From assembly GCA_049889695.1 (NCBI GenBank), contig JBMHCX010000018.1, positions 1 through 64,000 on the forward strand: 64,000 bases of DNA, written 5' to 3'. The first letter of the stretch is position 1. The number at the start of each line of letters is the position of its first letter. Made by a program: the position numbers and the translations under genes. The stretch comes from WTJH01 sp049889695 (lineage in GTDB: Bacteria > Bacteroidota > Bacteroidia > Flavobacteriales > Flavobacteriaceae). Shown here piece by piece: positions 18,085 through 25,917 of the stretch. Below the pieces are notes generated by a model. That model was not told the origin of the DNA and did no database searches. It saw nothing but the letters and a program-made list of their open reading frames with translations.

Positions 18085-19137
18085 ATGAAACATATTCGAC
18101 GACTCCTTCTTGTGCTATTCGCTTTCTCCGGAACGGCTGTTGTAGGACAATATACCGACCAAATCAACAGTAATCGACCGGGCTATTCTATCGGCGCATT
18201 CGCTGTTGGGAAAAATGTTGTTCAATTCGAAAGCGGAACAGAAATGCGTCGCTATAACCATACAGGCTACAACAATTCTACCGTTAACGGACAAGTGGCC
18301 TTTCTTTCTATTCGCTATGGCTTGCTAATGGAAATTCTGGAAGTCACCTACGAGGGTGCCTTTATGTTCGACAAGCTAACGAACAATACCACCAGTTCCC
18401 CTATCGAAAAAAAGCGCAAAGGATTTTTACAGAATTTTTTAGGTTTAAAAGTGCTCGTTTACGATCCCTTTAAAAAAGAACAAGAGGTAAATGTTTATTC
18501 TTGGAAAGCCAATAATGGATTTAAGCTCAGAGATTTAATTCCTGCTGTCTCGCTAACGGTTGGGGCCAACTACAATCCTTTGTCGGAGCCACCTTACAGC
18601 TACGGCAATTTGTTTCAAACGCTCACCAATCCGCTCTTATTTCAGCATACCGGAACATCCGTAGCAGAGGAATCGCCCTTTAGTTTACGTGGAACTCTGG
18701 CCACACAAACGCATTTTTTTAATACCTGGGTATTTGTCACCAACCTGAACTACAATCGTTTTTTAACCGACTATCCGGAGATGAGCTGGATTTTAACGCT
18801 TACACATACCTTCGACCCTATTTGGTCGGCCTATCTGGAATACCAAGGGATAGAGGGAACTTTCTACAAAGATCAAATCTTTCGATTGGGAGCGGCCTAC
18901 TTGGTCAACGACAATATGCAGGTGGAGGCAACGATCGGCGCCAATACGAAGACGACCCCTTCGTGGATATCCCTGAATGCGGGTGTTTCGTACCGTCTGG
19001 ACTTTCACAAAGACTTTCAGTCCGCAGAAGAAATCGAGGAAAAGCGCCTGAAGAAGGAGGAAAAAAACCTCAAGAAAACACTTAAGAAAAACACTAAATC
19101 TGAAAAAAAACGGATTCGAAAAGCCCGCCGAAACTGA
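18085..19137 (+). CDS. Predicted outer-membrane transporter-like protein
   Basis: A 350-residue protein with a signal peptide (about residues 1-21, ending VVGQ) and alternating hydrophobic strands that suggest an outer-membrane beta-barrel. It begins YTDQINSNRPGYSIGAFAVGKNVVQFESG, a pattern seen in Bacteroidota proteins labelled transporter and related to the phenol-degradation MetA-like porin family. The C-terminal 45 residues are lysine-rich (KKEEKNLKKTLKKNTKSEKK) and probably unstructured. The ligand is unknown. The next gene starts four bases later. Confidence 0.75.
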   Translation: MKHIRRLLLVLFAFSGTAVVGQYTDQINSNRPGYSIGAFAVGKNVVQFESGTEMRRYNHTGYNNSTVNGQVAFLSIRYGLLMEILEVTYEGAFMFDKLTNNTTSSPIEKKRKGFLQNFLGLKVLVYDPFKKEQEVNVYSWKANNGFKLRDLIPAVSLTVGANYNPLSEPPYSYGNLFQTLTNPLLFQHTGTSVAEESPFSLRGTLATQTHFFNTWVFVTNLNYNRFLTDYPEMSWILTLTHTFDPIWSAYLEYQGIEGTFYKDQIFRLGAAYLVNDNMQVEATIGANTKTTPSWISLNAGVSYRLDFHKDFQSAEEIEEKRLKKEEKNLKKTLKKNTKSEKKRIRKARRN

Positions 19138-19141
19138 TACT

Positions 19142-20281
19142 ATGCTGGAAATTAGAGAAATACACACAAGAGCTGAACTTCAGAAATTTGTCGACTTTCC
19201 CTTCGAACTCTATAAAGACAACGACTATTGGGTAGGCCCCATCCGAAAGGAAGAAGTAGATACGCTCGATTGGTCGTTAAATCCTGTCTTCCAAAATGCC
19301 TTAGGCCGCTATTTCTTAGCCTATCAAGATGGAAAGATCGTCGGCCGTATTGCCGCCCTGATCAATTGGATTGAAGTAAAGGATTTAAAGAAGTCCAAAG
19401 TTCGCTTCGGCTGGTTCGATACCATCGATGACCTAAAGGTTAGTCGGGCGCTGTTAGAAAAAGTGGCCGAAGTAGGTCGCGAACATCAATTATCGTTTAT
19501 AGAAGGACCTGTGGGCTTTTCCAACCTCGATAAAGCAGGAATGCTTGTCGATGGTTTCGAAGAACTCAACACCATGATTACCCTATACAATTACCCCTAC
19601 TACGCCAAGCATATGGAAGAATTAGGGTTTCAGAAGTTAGCGCAATGGGTAGAATATGAAATACAAATCACCGATTTTGAGCAATCGCCTGAAAAAGTGA
19701 AGAAATTTTCACAAATTATCATGGATCGATATCAGCTCAAATTATTGGATTTTAAATCAACACAAGAGTTGCTCCCGTATGTCGATCAGATGTTTGTGCT
19801 ATTGGGTCAAACCTACGATCGTCTACAGACCTTTGTTCCGGTTCAGCCCTATCAGATCAAATATTACAAGGAACGCTATTTCCGCTATATACACCCTGAA
19901 TTTATCAAGTGTATTGCCGATAAAGACGATCGGCTGATCGCTTTTGCCATTACGATGCCTTCTTTTTCAAGGGCGTTAAAAAAGATGAATGGAAAGCTTT
20001 TCCCTTTCGGCTTTCTTCACCTTTTATGGGCGCGCTATCGCATCAGAAAAGCTTCTTTTTATTTAATTGGCGTACATCCGGACTTCCAAAACAAAGGCGT
20101 GACTGCTATTATCTTTAATGAGATTCAAAAACTCTTAAACAAGTACAATATTTCTATTGTAGAAACGAATCCTGAATTGGAAGAAAATGAAGCGATTCAG
20201 AAGCTATGGCGCAACTACACCAACCGCCAACACAAAAAGCGTGCTACCTACACCAGGGCAGTAGATTCACTTAGTGAATAA
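19142..20281 (+). CDS. GNAT-like N-acetyltransferase family protein
   Basis: A 379-residue cytoplasmic protein. The N-terminal half (FPFELYKDNDYWVGP, FLAYQDGKIVGRIAALIN) and the C-terminal half (FYLIGVHPDFQNKGVTAIIFNE) both show GNAT acetyltransferase features, the latter resembling the acetyl-CoA pyrophosphate loop (Q/R-x-x-G-x). The substrate is unknown. Similar proteins in Flavobacteriia have been labelled GTP cyclohydrolase, which the sequence does not support. It overlaps the convergent DUF4870 gene by 11 bases. Confidence 0.75.
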   Translation: MLEIREIHTRAELQKFVDFPFELYKDNDYWVGPIRKEEVDTLDWSLNPVFQNALGRYFLAYQDGKIVGRIAALINWIEVKDLKKSKVRFGWFDTIDDLKVSRALLEKVAEVGREHQLSFIEGPVGFSNLDKAGMLVDGFEELNTMITLYNYPYYAKHMEELGFQKLAQWVEYEIQITDFEQSPEKVKKFSQIIMDRYQLKLLDFKSTQELLPYVDQMFVLLGQTYDRLQTFVPVQPYQIKYYKERYFRYIHPEFIKCIADKDDRLIAFAITMPSFSRALKKMNGKLFPFGFLHLLWARYRIRKASFYLIGVHPDFQNKGVTAIIFNEIQKLLNKYNISIVETNPELEENEAIQKLWRNYTNRQHKKRATYTRAVDSLSE

Positions 20282-20609
20282 AGCGGAAACTGAGCGGATA
20301 GTAAGGAGGTTCATCTTGGCCTGCTCGAATAGCATTGACCACGGGAAAAATAACGTTCAAGGCAGCAATGCTCAGGAGCATCAACACGCCTAATCCAAAA
20401 AACAAAATCAAGGGGATCGAAAGAAATGCCATAACAAAAAGGGAGAGTTGAAAATTGATGATGGCCTTGCCGTGTTCATCCATTTTATAGATGCGATCTT
20501 TGTTGCGCAGCCATATGATGAGCGGCACTATGAAGCCACCTACCCCAGTAATGGTGTCTAACAATTGACTCAGATGCATAAATACGATCAGTTGATTATC
20601 TTGTTTCAT
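20271..20609 (-). CDS. DUF4870 family membrane protein
   Basis: A 112-residue protein with three hydrophobic segments (about residues 10-30, 47-70 and 73-95). The typical DUF4870 pattern is present: GVGGFIVPLIIWLRNKD, then HGKAIINFQLS, then NAIRAGQ. The function of this small Bacteroidota/Firmicutes family is unknown. The ATG at 20609 is preferred to a TTG three codons upstream. Confidence 0.85.
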   Translation of the reverse strand: MKQDNQLIVFMHLSQLLDTITGVGGFIVPLIIWLRNKDRIYKMDEHGKAIINFQLSLFVMAFLSIPLILFFGLGVLMLLSIAALNVIFPVVNAIRAGQDEPPYYPLSFRFIH

Positions 20610-20644
20610 GTGTTTCAATATACATCTTTTTGCAGGAAAGGCTG

Positions 20645-20652
20645 TAAGTTTG
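20645..20652 (+). promoter_or_regulatory. -7 promoter box of mnmE
   Basis: TAAGTTTG is an exact TAnnTTTG match that ends four bases before the mnmE ATG. If used, the mRNA would begin at or inside the start codon region. A TTTG lies 12 bases upstream, which is too close to be a normal -33 box. Confidence 0.45.
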
Positions 20653-20656
20653 CAGC

Positions 20657-22057
20657 ATGATAAGCCAAGGACCTATTATTGCTTGCTCTACCGGTGTTCC
20701 TACAGGGGCAGTGGCATTATTGCGCCTTTCAGGAAGCGATATTCTCCCCCTCTTCCTGTCGACTTTTCGCCAGCGAAAAGGGAACCAGCCAGCTGAACTA
20801 GCCCATGGAAAAGCTACGGTAGGTGCGATCTATCAGGACGATGAGTGGGTCGATGAGGTGATCGCGACTTATTTTCAAGGGCCTCATTCTTTTACAGGAG
20901 AGGATGTTATCGAAATTGGGTGCCATGCTTCCCCCTATATCATACAAAAGCTTTTAGGGTTGTACCAACAAAAAGGAGTCCTACTGGCACAGCCGGGAGA
21001 ATTTACCTTGCGGGCCTATTTAAATAAGAAAATGGACTTGGCACAGGCAGAAGCCGTGGCCGACTTAATTGCTTCGGAGTCTAAAGCAGCTCACGAAATC
21101 GCTCAAAATCAGATGAGAGGGGGCTATTCGTCACATATGAAAGAACTGCGTCAAGAACTGCTCGACTTCACTTCCCTGCTTACCCTGGAATTAGATTTTG
21201 CCGAAGAAGATGTCGCCTTTGCCGATCGAACGGCTTTTTTAGCTTTGATTGCCAAGATCAAGACGCATTTAGACAAGCTCATCCAATCGTTTGGCTATGG
21301 CAATGCTTTAAAAAAGGGAATCCCGATTGCACTTGTCGGCAAGCCCAATGCTGGAAAATCTTCCCTACTGAATGCGTTGTTGGAAGAAGAACGAGCTTTG
21401 GTGACCCCTATCGCGGGCACCACTCGAGATACCGTCGAAGACACCCTAGTCATCGATGGTTATCCCTTTCGACTGATCGATACAGCTGGGTTGCGGGAAA
21501 CGGATGATTTGGTAGAAGCCCTAGGGGTAGAACGCGCCAAAAAAGAATTGAAAAAAGCACAAATTGTTTTGCTCATCTACGATCCGGCCGACACTACTGC
21601 TGTAGAACTGGAGCAATTGCTCTTGGAGGTAAAAACCCCTGACAATTCAGTGATCTGTATCGAAAACAAGATCGACCTCCACCCAGAAGCGCTTCGAGCA
21701 TCTTTTCAGCAAAAGATTGCTCCTCTATTAGCATCGAGTCCTCTCCATCACCTACCGATGAGCACCCGAACGACCACAGGCATCAGCGAACTTAAGCGCT
21801 TACTTTTGCGAATTACAACCGATCAGAAGCAACAATTCGGAGATACTGTCGTCAGTAATGCACGCCATACATCGGCCCTCCAAACGGCTCTTGCGGCCCT
21901 AGAAGAAGTTGAAATGGGTTTTCAAAACAATATTCCTACGGACCTGATTGCGATCGATCTTAATGAAGCACTCGAAGCCCTCGGAAGCATCACAGGAACG
22001 TTTACCACCGATGAATTATTGGGGAATATCTTTGCTAACTTCTGTATCGGAAAATAA
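20657..22057 (+). CDS. mnmE: tRNA uridine-5-carboxymethylaminomethyl GTPase
   Basis: A 466-residue MnmE (TrmE). With MnmG it installs the cmnm5 group on U34 of certain tRNAs. The N-terminal tetrahydrofolate-binding domain covers about residues 1-120 and the helical domain follows. The inserted G domain shows G1 GKPNAGKSS, G2 GTTRDTVED, G3 DTAGLRETDD and G4 as ENKIDL. The C-terminus ends in FCIGK with the conserved catalytic cysteine. All key features are intact. Confidence 0.97.
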   Translation: MISQGPIIACSTGVPTGAVALLRLSGSDILPLFLSTFRQRKGNQPAELAHGKATVGAIYQDDEWVDEVIATYFQGPHSFTGEDVIEIGCHASPYIIQKLLGLYQQKGVLLAQPGEFTLRAYLNKKMDLAQAEAVADLIASESKAAHEIAQNQMRGGYSSHMKELRQELLDFTSLLTLELDFAEEDVAFADRTAFLALIAKIKTHLDKLIQSFGYGNALKKGIPIALVGKPNAGKSSLLNALLEEERALVTPIAGTTRDTVEDTLVIDGYPFRLIDTAGLRETDDLVEALGVERAKKELKKAQIVLLIYDPADTTAVELEQLLLEVKTPDNSVICIENKIDLHPEALRASFQQKIAPLLASSPLHHLPMSTRTTTGISELKRLLLRITTDQKQQFGDTVVSNARHTSALQTALAALEEVEMGFQNNIPTDLIAIDLNEALEALGSITGTFTTDELLGNIFANFCIGK

Positions 22058-22112
22058 CCCCTACCACTCTCAAAACTCTACAGTGTAAGGGAATGTGTAT
22101 AGATAAGGGATT

Positions 22113-22140
22113 AAAAAAACCCTCCGAGGGAGGGCTTTTT
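22113..22140. terminator. Bidirectional intrinsic terminator after mnmE
   Basis: The stem CCCTCC (22120-22125) and GGAGGG (22129-22134) enclose a three-base loop, flanked by a run of A before and T after. It lies between the convergent mnmE and the TPR-protein gene and can serve both strands. Confidence 0.85.
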
Positions 22141-22159
22141 ACTTCGCTTAGGGCAATTA

Positions 22160-23299
22160 TTAGATTTGTGGAATACCTTGTTTACCGGCATTGGGAGCCC
22201 ATGAACTGTGCATGATTTTCCAGCCTTCGGCCGTCCGAACCCAGACGGAGGAACCACGGGTGCTATATGAGGTGGCTTTGTCGGATCCATTCATCGTATA
22301 ACTTCCGGAAGCGTAAAAGGTTAGAACAGCAGCATTCATTTCAGGATCGAAGGTCACCTCTGTATTTTCTATGCTAAAATCGTTCCACGTCATTTTTCTC
22401 TCCCGATCAAATGCTTTTTTATCAAATACATAAAAGGGTTGAAGATTGGAATCTCCAGTACTAACACTTATATCTGAGTGTTGAAACTTGGCGTAGGCCT
22501 CATAGTCCTGATCCAATATGGCCTGCTGAAGATCCTTTTGCGATTGAATAAGGTTTTTCTCCATGTTTTCCTGGTTTTTTTTCGACCAGTAAATACGTGC
22601 AAAATTTTGATAGGGCGATCCGAAAGTAGCATAATCAAAAGCTTTTAACTGATGTTCCAGGGCTTTGTCGTAATCCCCTAAACTAGCGTAGTGCTCGGCC
22701 ATAGAATCGTGTGCATTAGGACCATCGTGCATTTGCTGACTCATTTTGACATATTCCATGGCTTTGGCTTGATCTTTTTCTCCAAAATCTCCCCGCAGAT
22801 ACCCATAGGACATCATGTTGTAAGCCGAGGAGGCATACTTGGGAAACTTTTGGACAAACGTCTTGTAGGATTCCATATCGGTTCCTGAAGTGGCCAGATA
22901 ATGAACCAAGGGACTATTCGGGTACTTTTGGGCAGCAGCAGTCTGTATTTTCATCCCCTCTTCACTGCTTTTGGTCCGAAGAACATCGTACCAGACTTGC
23001 TCTTCTCCGCTTAATTTAGAGCGGTCGATTTGATCGAGCTTTGCTTGTCGGCTTCCCCAGTTCTCGTCATTGGAACTCAGATAGGCTTTTACCAAGAGGG
23101 CACAGCCACAATCGTCGTCTAGAGCCAAGGCAGCATTGGCCGCTCCTAAAGCCATTAAAAATTCCAAATTGATGGCGTTTTCTACAGCCATATTCGAGAT
23201 TTTGGCGGCATTCTTGTTACAAGAAGTTTGTTGCATGTACTGACCAAAACTAAATAGTCCAGTACAGACTAAAATGGTAAACGTTAGTGTTTTTTTCAT
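22160..23299 (-). CDS. Secreted TPR protein with NTF2-like domain
   Basis: A 379-residue protein with a signal peptide (residues 1-19, MKKTLTFTILVCTGLFSFGQ). Helical repeats resembling TPR follow over about residues 60-240. The C-terminal part, about 250-379, looks like a SnoaL/DUF4440 NTF2 fold (SSVWVRTAEGWKIMHSSWAP). It is probably periplasmic or exported, and its ligand is unknown. The ATG at 23299 is chosen because it opens the signal peptide; an in-frame upstream extension to 23422 lacks one. Confidence 0.75.
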   Translation of the reverse strand: MKKTLTFTILVCTGLFSFGQYMQQTSCNKNAAKISNMAVENAINLEFLMALGAANAALALDDDCGCALLVKAYLSSNDENWGSRQAKLDQIDRSKLSGEEQVWYDVLRTKSSEEGMKIQTAAAQKYPNSPLVHYLATSGTDMESYKTFVQKFPKYASSAYNMMSYGYLRGDFGEKDQAKAMEYVKMSQQMHDGPNAHDSMAEHYASLGDYDKALEHQLKAFDYATFGSPYQNFARIYWSKKNQENMEKNLIQSQKDLQQAILDQDYEAYAKFQHSDISVSTGDSNLQPFYVFDKKAFDRERKMTWNDFSIENTEVTFDPEMNAAVLTFYASGSYTMNGSDKATSYSTRGSSVWVRTAEGWKIMHSSWAPNAGKQGIPQI

Positions 23300-23535
23300 G
23301 AAATTGAGTTTATGGTTGCCTTTAATATACAAAATAAATGGCTGAATTCCATACGTTTTGGAAGATGGAACGGATGAGTAGTCAACGGCAGCAACTGTCC
23401 CAAAAAGAAGTCCTAACGCCATGTTTTTGAAATTTTGCCCCCAAAAGACACAAAGGCTTTGGCCGAAAGCTCATCACATTTAGAGCATCCTATAGATAGA
23501 AATTCGTGAACAAATTGTAAGTTTCCTAAAAAAAG

Positions 23536-24105
23536 ATGCATTATCCGCAGCAACTTCTTTATTCGTTAGGCGTATTTTGCTGTCTAATCCATGGTTCACT
23601 TATGGCACAGCGCTATGAAACGCAATCCTTTACTGTACTAAAGCCGCTATCGGAACAAGCACAACTCCGATATTACCCCTCCGTAATGAAGATTGAAGCC
23701 GCAGATGAGAATGGCTTTAGACAACTCTTTGGTTTTATATCAGGACAAAATTCAGAAAATCGGAAAATTGAAATGACAACTCCGGTGTATCGGCAGGGTT
23801 CGGGCGAGCAAAAAACCATGGCCTTTGTACTCCCCAAACGATTTAAAGCTGAAAATACCCCTAAGCCTCAAAATAAGGCTGTTCGTGTGTTAGCGTCCGC
23901 TGCAGGCTATTTTATGGCTTACACCTATACTGGCTATACGTCCCCGGCCAAAGAAAAGGCGGCCCTAGAACAGCTCAGACAACTGGCGGAAAAGCATTCG
24001 TTGACAATCATCGGCCCACCCAATTGGCTGTTTTACAACGCGCCTTACCAGTTTTGGAATCGCAAAAATGAACTTTTATTGGAAATAATTGCTCCACAGC
24101 CCTAA
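23536..24105 (+). CDS. SOUL family heme-binding-like protein
   Basis: A 189-residue exported protein with a signal peptide ending near residue 24 (SLMAQ). The domain FTVLKPLSEQAQLRYYPSVMKIEA, the GFISGQNSENRKIEMTTPV stretch and the proline-rich end match the SOUL/HBP family, whose eukaryotic members bind heme. Heme binding here is inferred from the family only. A near-match to the -7 box (TAAGTTTC at 23518-23525) lies ten bases before the ATG. Confidence 0.88.
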   Translation: MHYPQQLLYSLGVFCCLIHGSLMAQRYETQSFTVLKPLSEQAQLRYYPSVMKIEAADENGFRQLFGFISGQNSENRKIEMTTPVYRQGSGEQKTMAFVLPKRFKAENTPKPQNKAVRVLASAAGYFMAYTYTGYTSPAKEKAALEQLRQLAEKHSLTIIGPPNWLFYNAPYQFWNRKNELLLEIIAPQP

Positions 24106-24261
24106 AAGCTAAAAGACAAAGCTGAAGCAAGCTTTTAGCGGAATATTTACCCGATACGGAAACCTAAAACATTTTCTTTCGGAAGCAATACCATGACTGA
24201 TTACTGAATATCACAAAAGAAATAACCAGAATAAGTCTCTGATTTTAAAATATTTACTATA

Positions 24262-24340
24262 TTTATAGTGGTTATTAACTATAAACCAATTATTGTTTCC
24301 AAGTTGTATTTAAACCGCCATAAATATTGGCGGTTTTTTT
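24262..24340 (+). ncRNA. Candidate small RNA with two hairpins
   Basis: A first hairpin has arms TTTATAGT (24262-24269) and ACTATAAA (24278-24285). About 26 bases later comes an intrinsic terminator with 9-bp arms at 24312-24320 and 24328-24336. No plausible ORF lies on the plus strand just upstream except the SOUL gene, whose stop is 157 bases before the first hairpin. The element could be an independent short RNA or the 3' UTR of the SOUL transcript. No promoter was assigned. Confidence 0.4.
24312..24340 (+). terminator. Intrinsic terminator
   Basis: The arms AAACCGCCA and TGGCGGTTT pair perfectly over nine bases with a seven-base loop and are followed by TTTT. It reads best on the plus strand. 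Confidence 0.8.
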
Positions 24341-24403
24341 ATCCCTCTTTTTTTCGCCTACTCCAGCCATCGATGCGCTACCAACTATAGCACATAAGAC
24401 CGG

Positions 24404-24505
24404 CTATAGAAAATAGGTGCGAATAAGAACATAAATAGTCGCATACAGGACTAAACGCAGGACTAATTTCCCCGCTGGAGGAAGGTTTTGATAGTATTCT
24501 TTCAT
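24404..24505 (-). CDS. Small putative membrane peptide, 33 residues
   Basis: The minus strand encodes a 33-residue peptide that starts MKEYYQNLPPAGKLVLRLVL and ends in a hydrophobic, aromatic helix (VLYATIYVLIRTYFL). It has an ATG and a TAG and could form one membrane helix. It lies 67 bases from the divergent cysteine-rich ORF. There is no family evidence, so this remains a candidate. Confidence 0.35.
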   Translation of the reverse strand: MKEYYQNLPPAGKLVLRLVLYATIYVLIRTYFL

Positions 24506-24572
24506 AGAGGAAAGATAGTAGAATTCCAGGATTGATGAAAAATCATTAAATTGTAAAATAAATTTATGTAGC

Positions 24573-24665
24573 ATGTGTACTTGTGATTGTTCCGCTTGTA
24601 AAAATGGAAACTGCGCTGACTGTGTTTGCGAAAACTGCAGTTGCAGTGGCTGTCATTGTGCTTAA
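24573..24665 (+). CDS. Metallothionein-like cysteine-rich peptide
   Basis: A 30-residue ORF with ATG start and TAA stop. It contains 11 cysteines (residues 2, 4, 6, 9, 14, 17, 19, 22, 24, 27, 29), one histidine (28) and only six acidic or basic residues. The spacing is dominated by CxC and CxxC steps, for example CTCDCSAC and CENCSCSGCHC, which is how metallothioneins bind Zn, Cu or Cd clusters. Known bacterial metallothioneins of the SmtA/BmtA type are longer, about 50-60 residues, and have aromatic residues. This peptide has none and is shorter. Metal binding is inferred. Confidence 0.55.
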   Translation: MCTCDCSACKNGNCADCVCENCSCSGCHCA

Positions 24666-24868
24666 GCGACATTTTTATCCTCCCTTTTGTGCCCTTGTAC
24701 AAATACAAGAGTTGATCCCACCTACTTTTGTTTCACTGAATTGTTGATCGCAAGGGTCACCCTCATTCTCCTTTTTGAGCACTACAACAATTGCTATAGC
24801 AAACGATTAAATGGATAGGCGTCAGTAGATTGCCACGTTCTGTGTGCCTTTAGTCACAAAATTTACAC

Positions 24869-24876
24869 TACTTTTG
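24869..24876 (+). promoter_or_regulatory. -7 promoter box of the lipoprotein gene
   Basis: TACTTTTG is an exact TAnnTTTG match, 22 bases before the ATG at 24899. The -33 region is not clear. Confidence 0.5.
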
Positions 24877-24898
24877 CGCAAAATTTTAATTTAAATCA

Positions 24899-25828
24899 AT
24901 GAAACTACGTTTATTACCATTATTGGCCTTGGCCCTAACCTGGACCTATTGCTCTACCGATGACGATAGCGATCCAGTAATGGATGCTCCTGTTTACACC
25001 CAAAAATTAACCGGAGATATCTCTGAACAAAGCGCTGAAGAAGCAAAAAGAACCATCAACGGAAAATGGGATGTAAATGCCGACGCTTCCAAGCGAGTGG
25101 CGTGTACGCTTTTGGGAATCGAATTTACAGAAGATCGCTTTGCTGCAGGAATTGCCGTGGGAGACGATGACGTAGCCCTTGCCTATGGTACCTATGAATT
25201 GGTAGAAGATGCTGATGGAAATGTTACTTCTGTTCGTTTAATGGAAAACGATGATCTGATTGCTAACCTTACCAATGTGGTCGTTACCGAAACGGCTGAC
25301 CAGTTGGTTGCTACTTTCGATATCGAAGTCGTTTACGACGGTGATGACTGGCCGTGTGACAACGAAACCATTTCTGGAAGCTATGAAGCAGACAAGGACG
25401 ATGTCGCCACTGGTGGAGATAACGCAACTGCCGACTCTAACTTTGACCGTATTGTAGCCACTTGGCGCATGAGTGCGTTCTCAGCTAGTTTTGATGGCAT
25501 CACCTTAAACTTAGACCAATATTTGGCCAACTTCTGTATCGATTACGAAACAGGAGAAGAAGATCCTGATTGTGAAAATCCTTCTTCATTAGAAGTATCT
25601 TTCTCTGCTTACGGATCCTATATATTTGTAGCTCTTGATGCTCAGGGAGAACTTATCGAAGGGGAGTCAGATGAGTGGTCGTTTGTCAACAGCGAACAAA
25701 CGCAAATCCGTATCGGAGATGGTGAAGATAGTTTTATTGGAAACATCACTACCCTCAACGATACTACTTTTGAGTTTACAACAACACTAGACGGTGTTAG
25801 CCAAACCTACACGTTTACCAAAATTTAA
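24899..25828 (+). CDS. Putative surface lipoprotein with lipocalin-like repeats
   Basis: A 309-residue protein with a lipoprotein signal peptide. The likely lipidated cysteine is C18 in LTWTYCSTDDD, followed by the acidic S-D-rich stretch that directs many Flavobacteriia lipoproteins to the cell surface. The rest is acidic, and two similar halves are suggested by repeated patterns such as TINGKWDV (about residue 52) and IVATWRMSAF (about 190), typical of lipocalin-like beta-barrels. The ligand is unknown. It stands alone and is followed by a strong terminator. Confidence 0.75.
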   Translation: MKLRLLPLLALALTWTYCSTDDDSDPVMDAPVYTQKLTGDISEQSAEEAKRTINGKWDVNADASKRVACTLLGIEFTEDRFAAGIAVGDDDVALAYGTYELVEDADGNVTSVRLMENDDLIANLTNVVVTETADQLVATFDIEVVYDGDDWPCDNETISGSYEADKDDVATGGDNATADSNFDRIVATWRMSAFSASFDGITLNLDQYLANFCIDYETGEEDPDCENPSSLEVSFSAYGSYIFVALDAQGELIEGESDEWSFVNSEQTQIRIGDGEDSFIGNITTLNDTTFEFTTTLDGVSQTYTFTKI

Positions 25829-25850
25829 GCGGTAAAAGAATACTATCCTA

Positions 25851-25880
25851 AACGCCACCTTTTGGGTGGCGTTTTTTTTT
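25851..25880. terminator. Intrinsic terminator after the lipoprotein gene
   Basis: The 9-bp arms AACGCCACC (25851-25859) and GGTGGCGTT (25865-25873) are followed by a long T run. The convergent barrel gene ends 38 bases further on. Confidence 0.9.
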
Positions 25881-25917
25881 GGTCCCATACGTAACTTAAA
25901 CCTTGCTGGCCAATTGC

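Larger units (their letters stand above)
24106..24898. other. Long intergenic stretch with small features
   Basis: This 793-base gap holds a hairpin followed by a terminator (24262-24340), a small minus-strand ORF (24404-24505), a small cysteine-rich ORF (24573-24665) and a -7 box for the next gene (24869-24876). Nothing recognisable was seen in 24106-24250 or 24670-24860. Confidence 0.6.

Noticed and set aside
24502..24708. A 68-residue minus-strand frame covering the cysteine-rich ORF
   Set aside because: Its translation has no recognisable pattern and is explained as the reverse of the cysteine-rich frame; the plus-strand ORF has far stronger composition.
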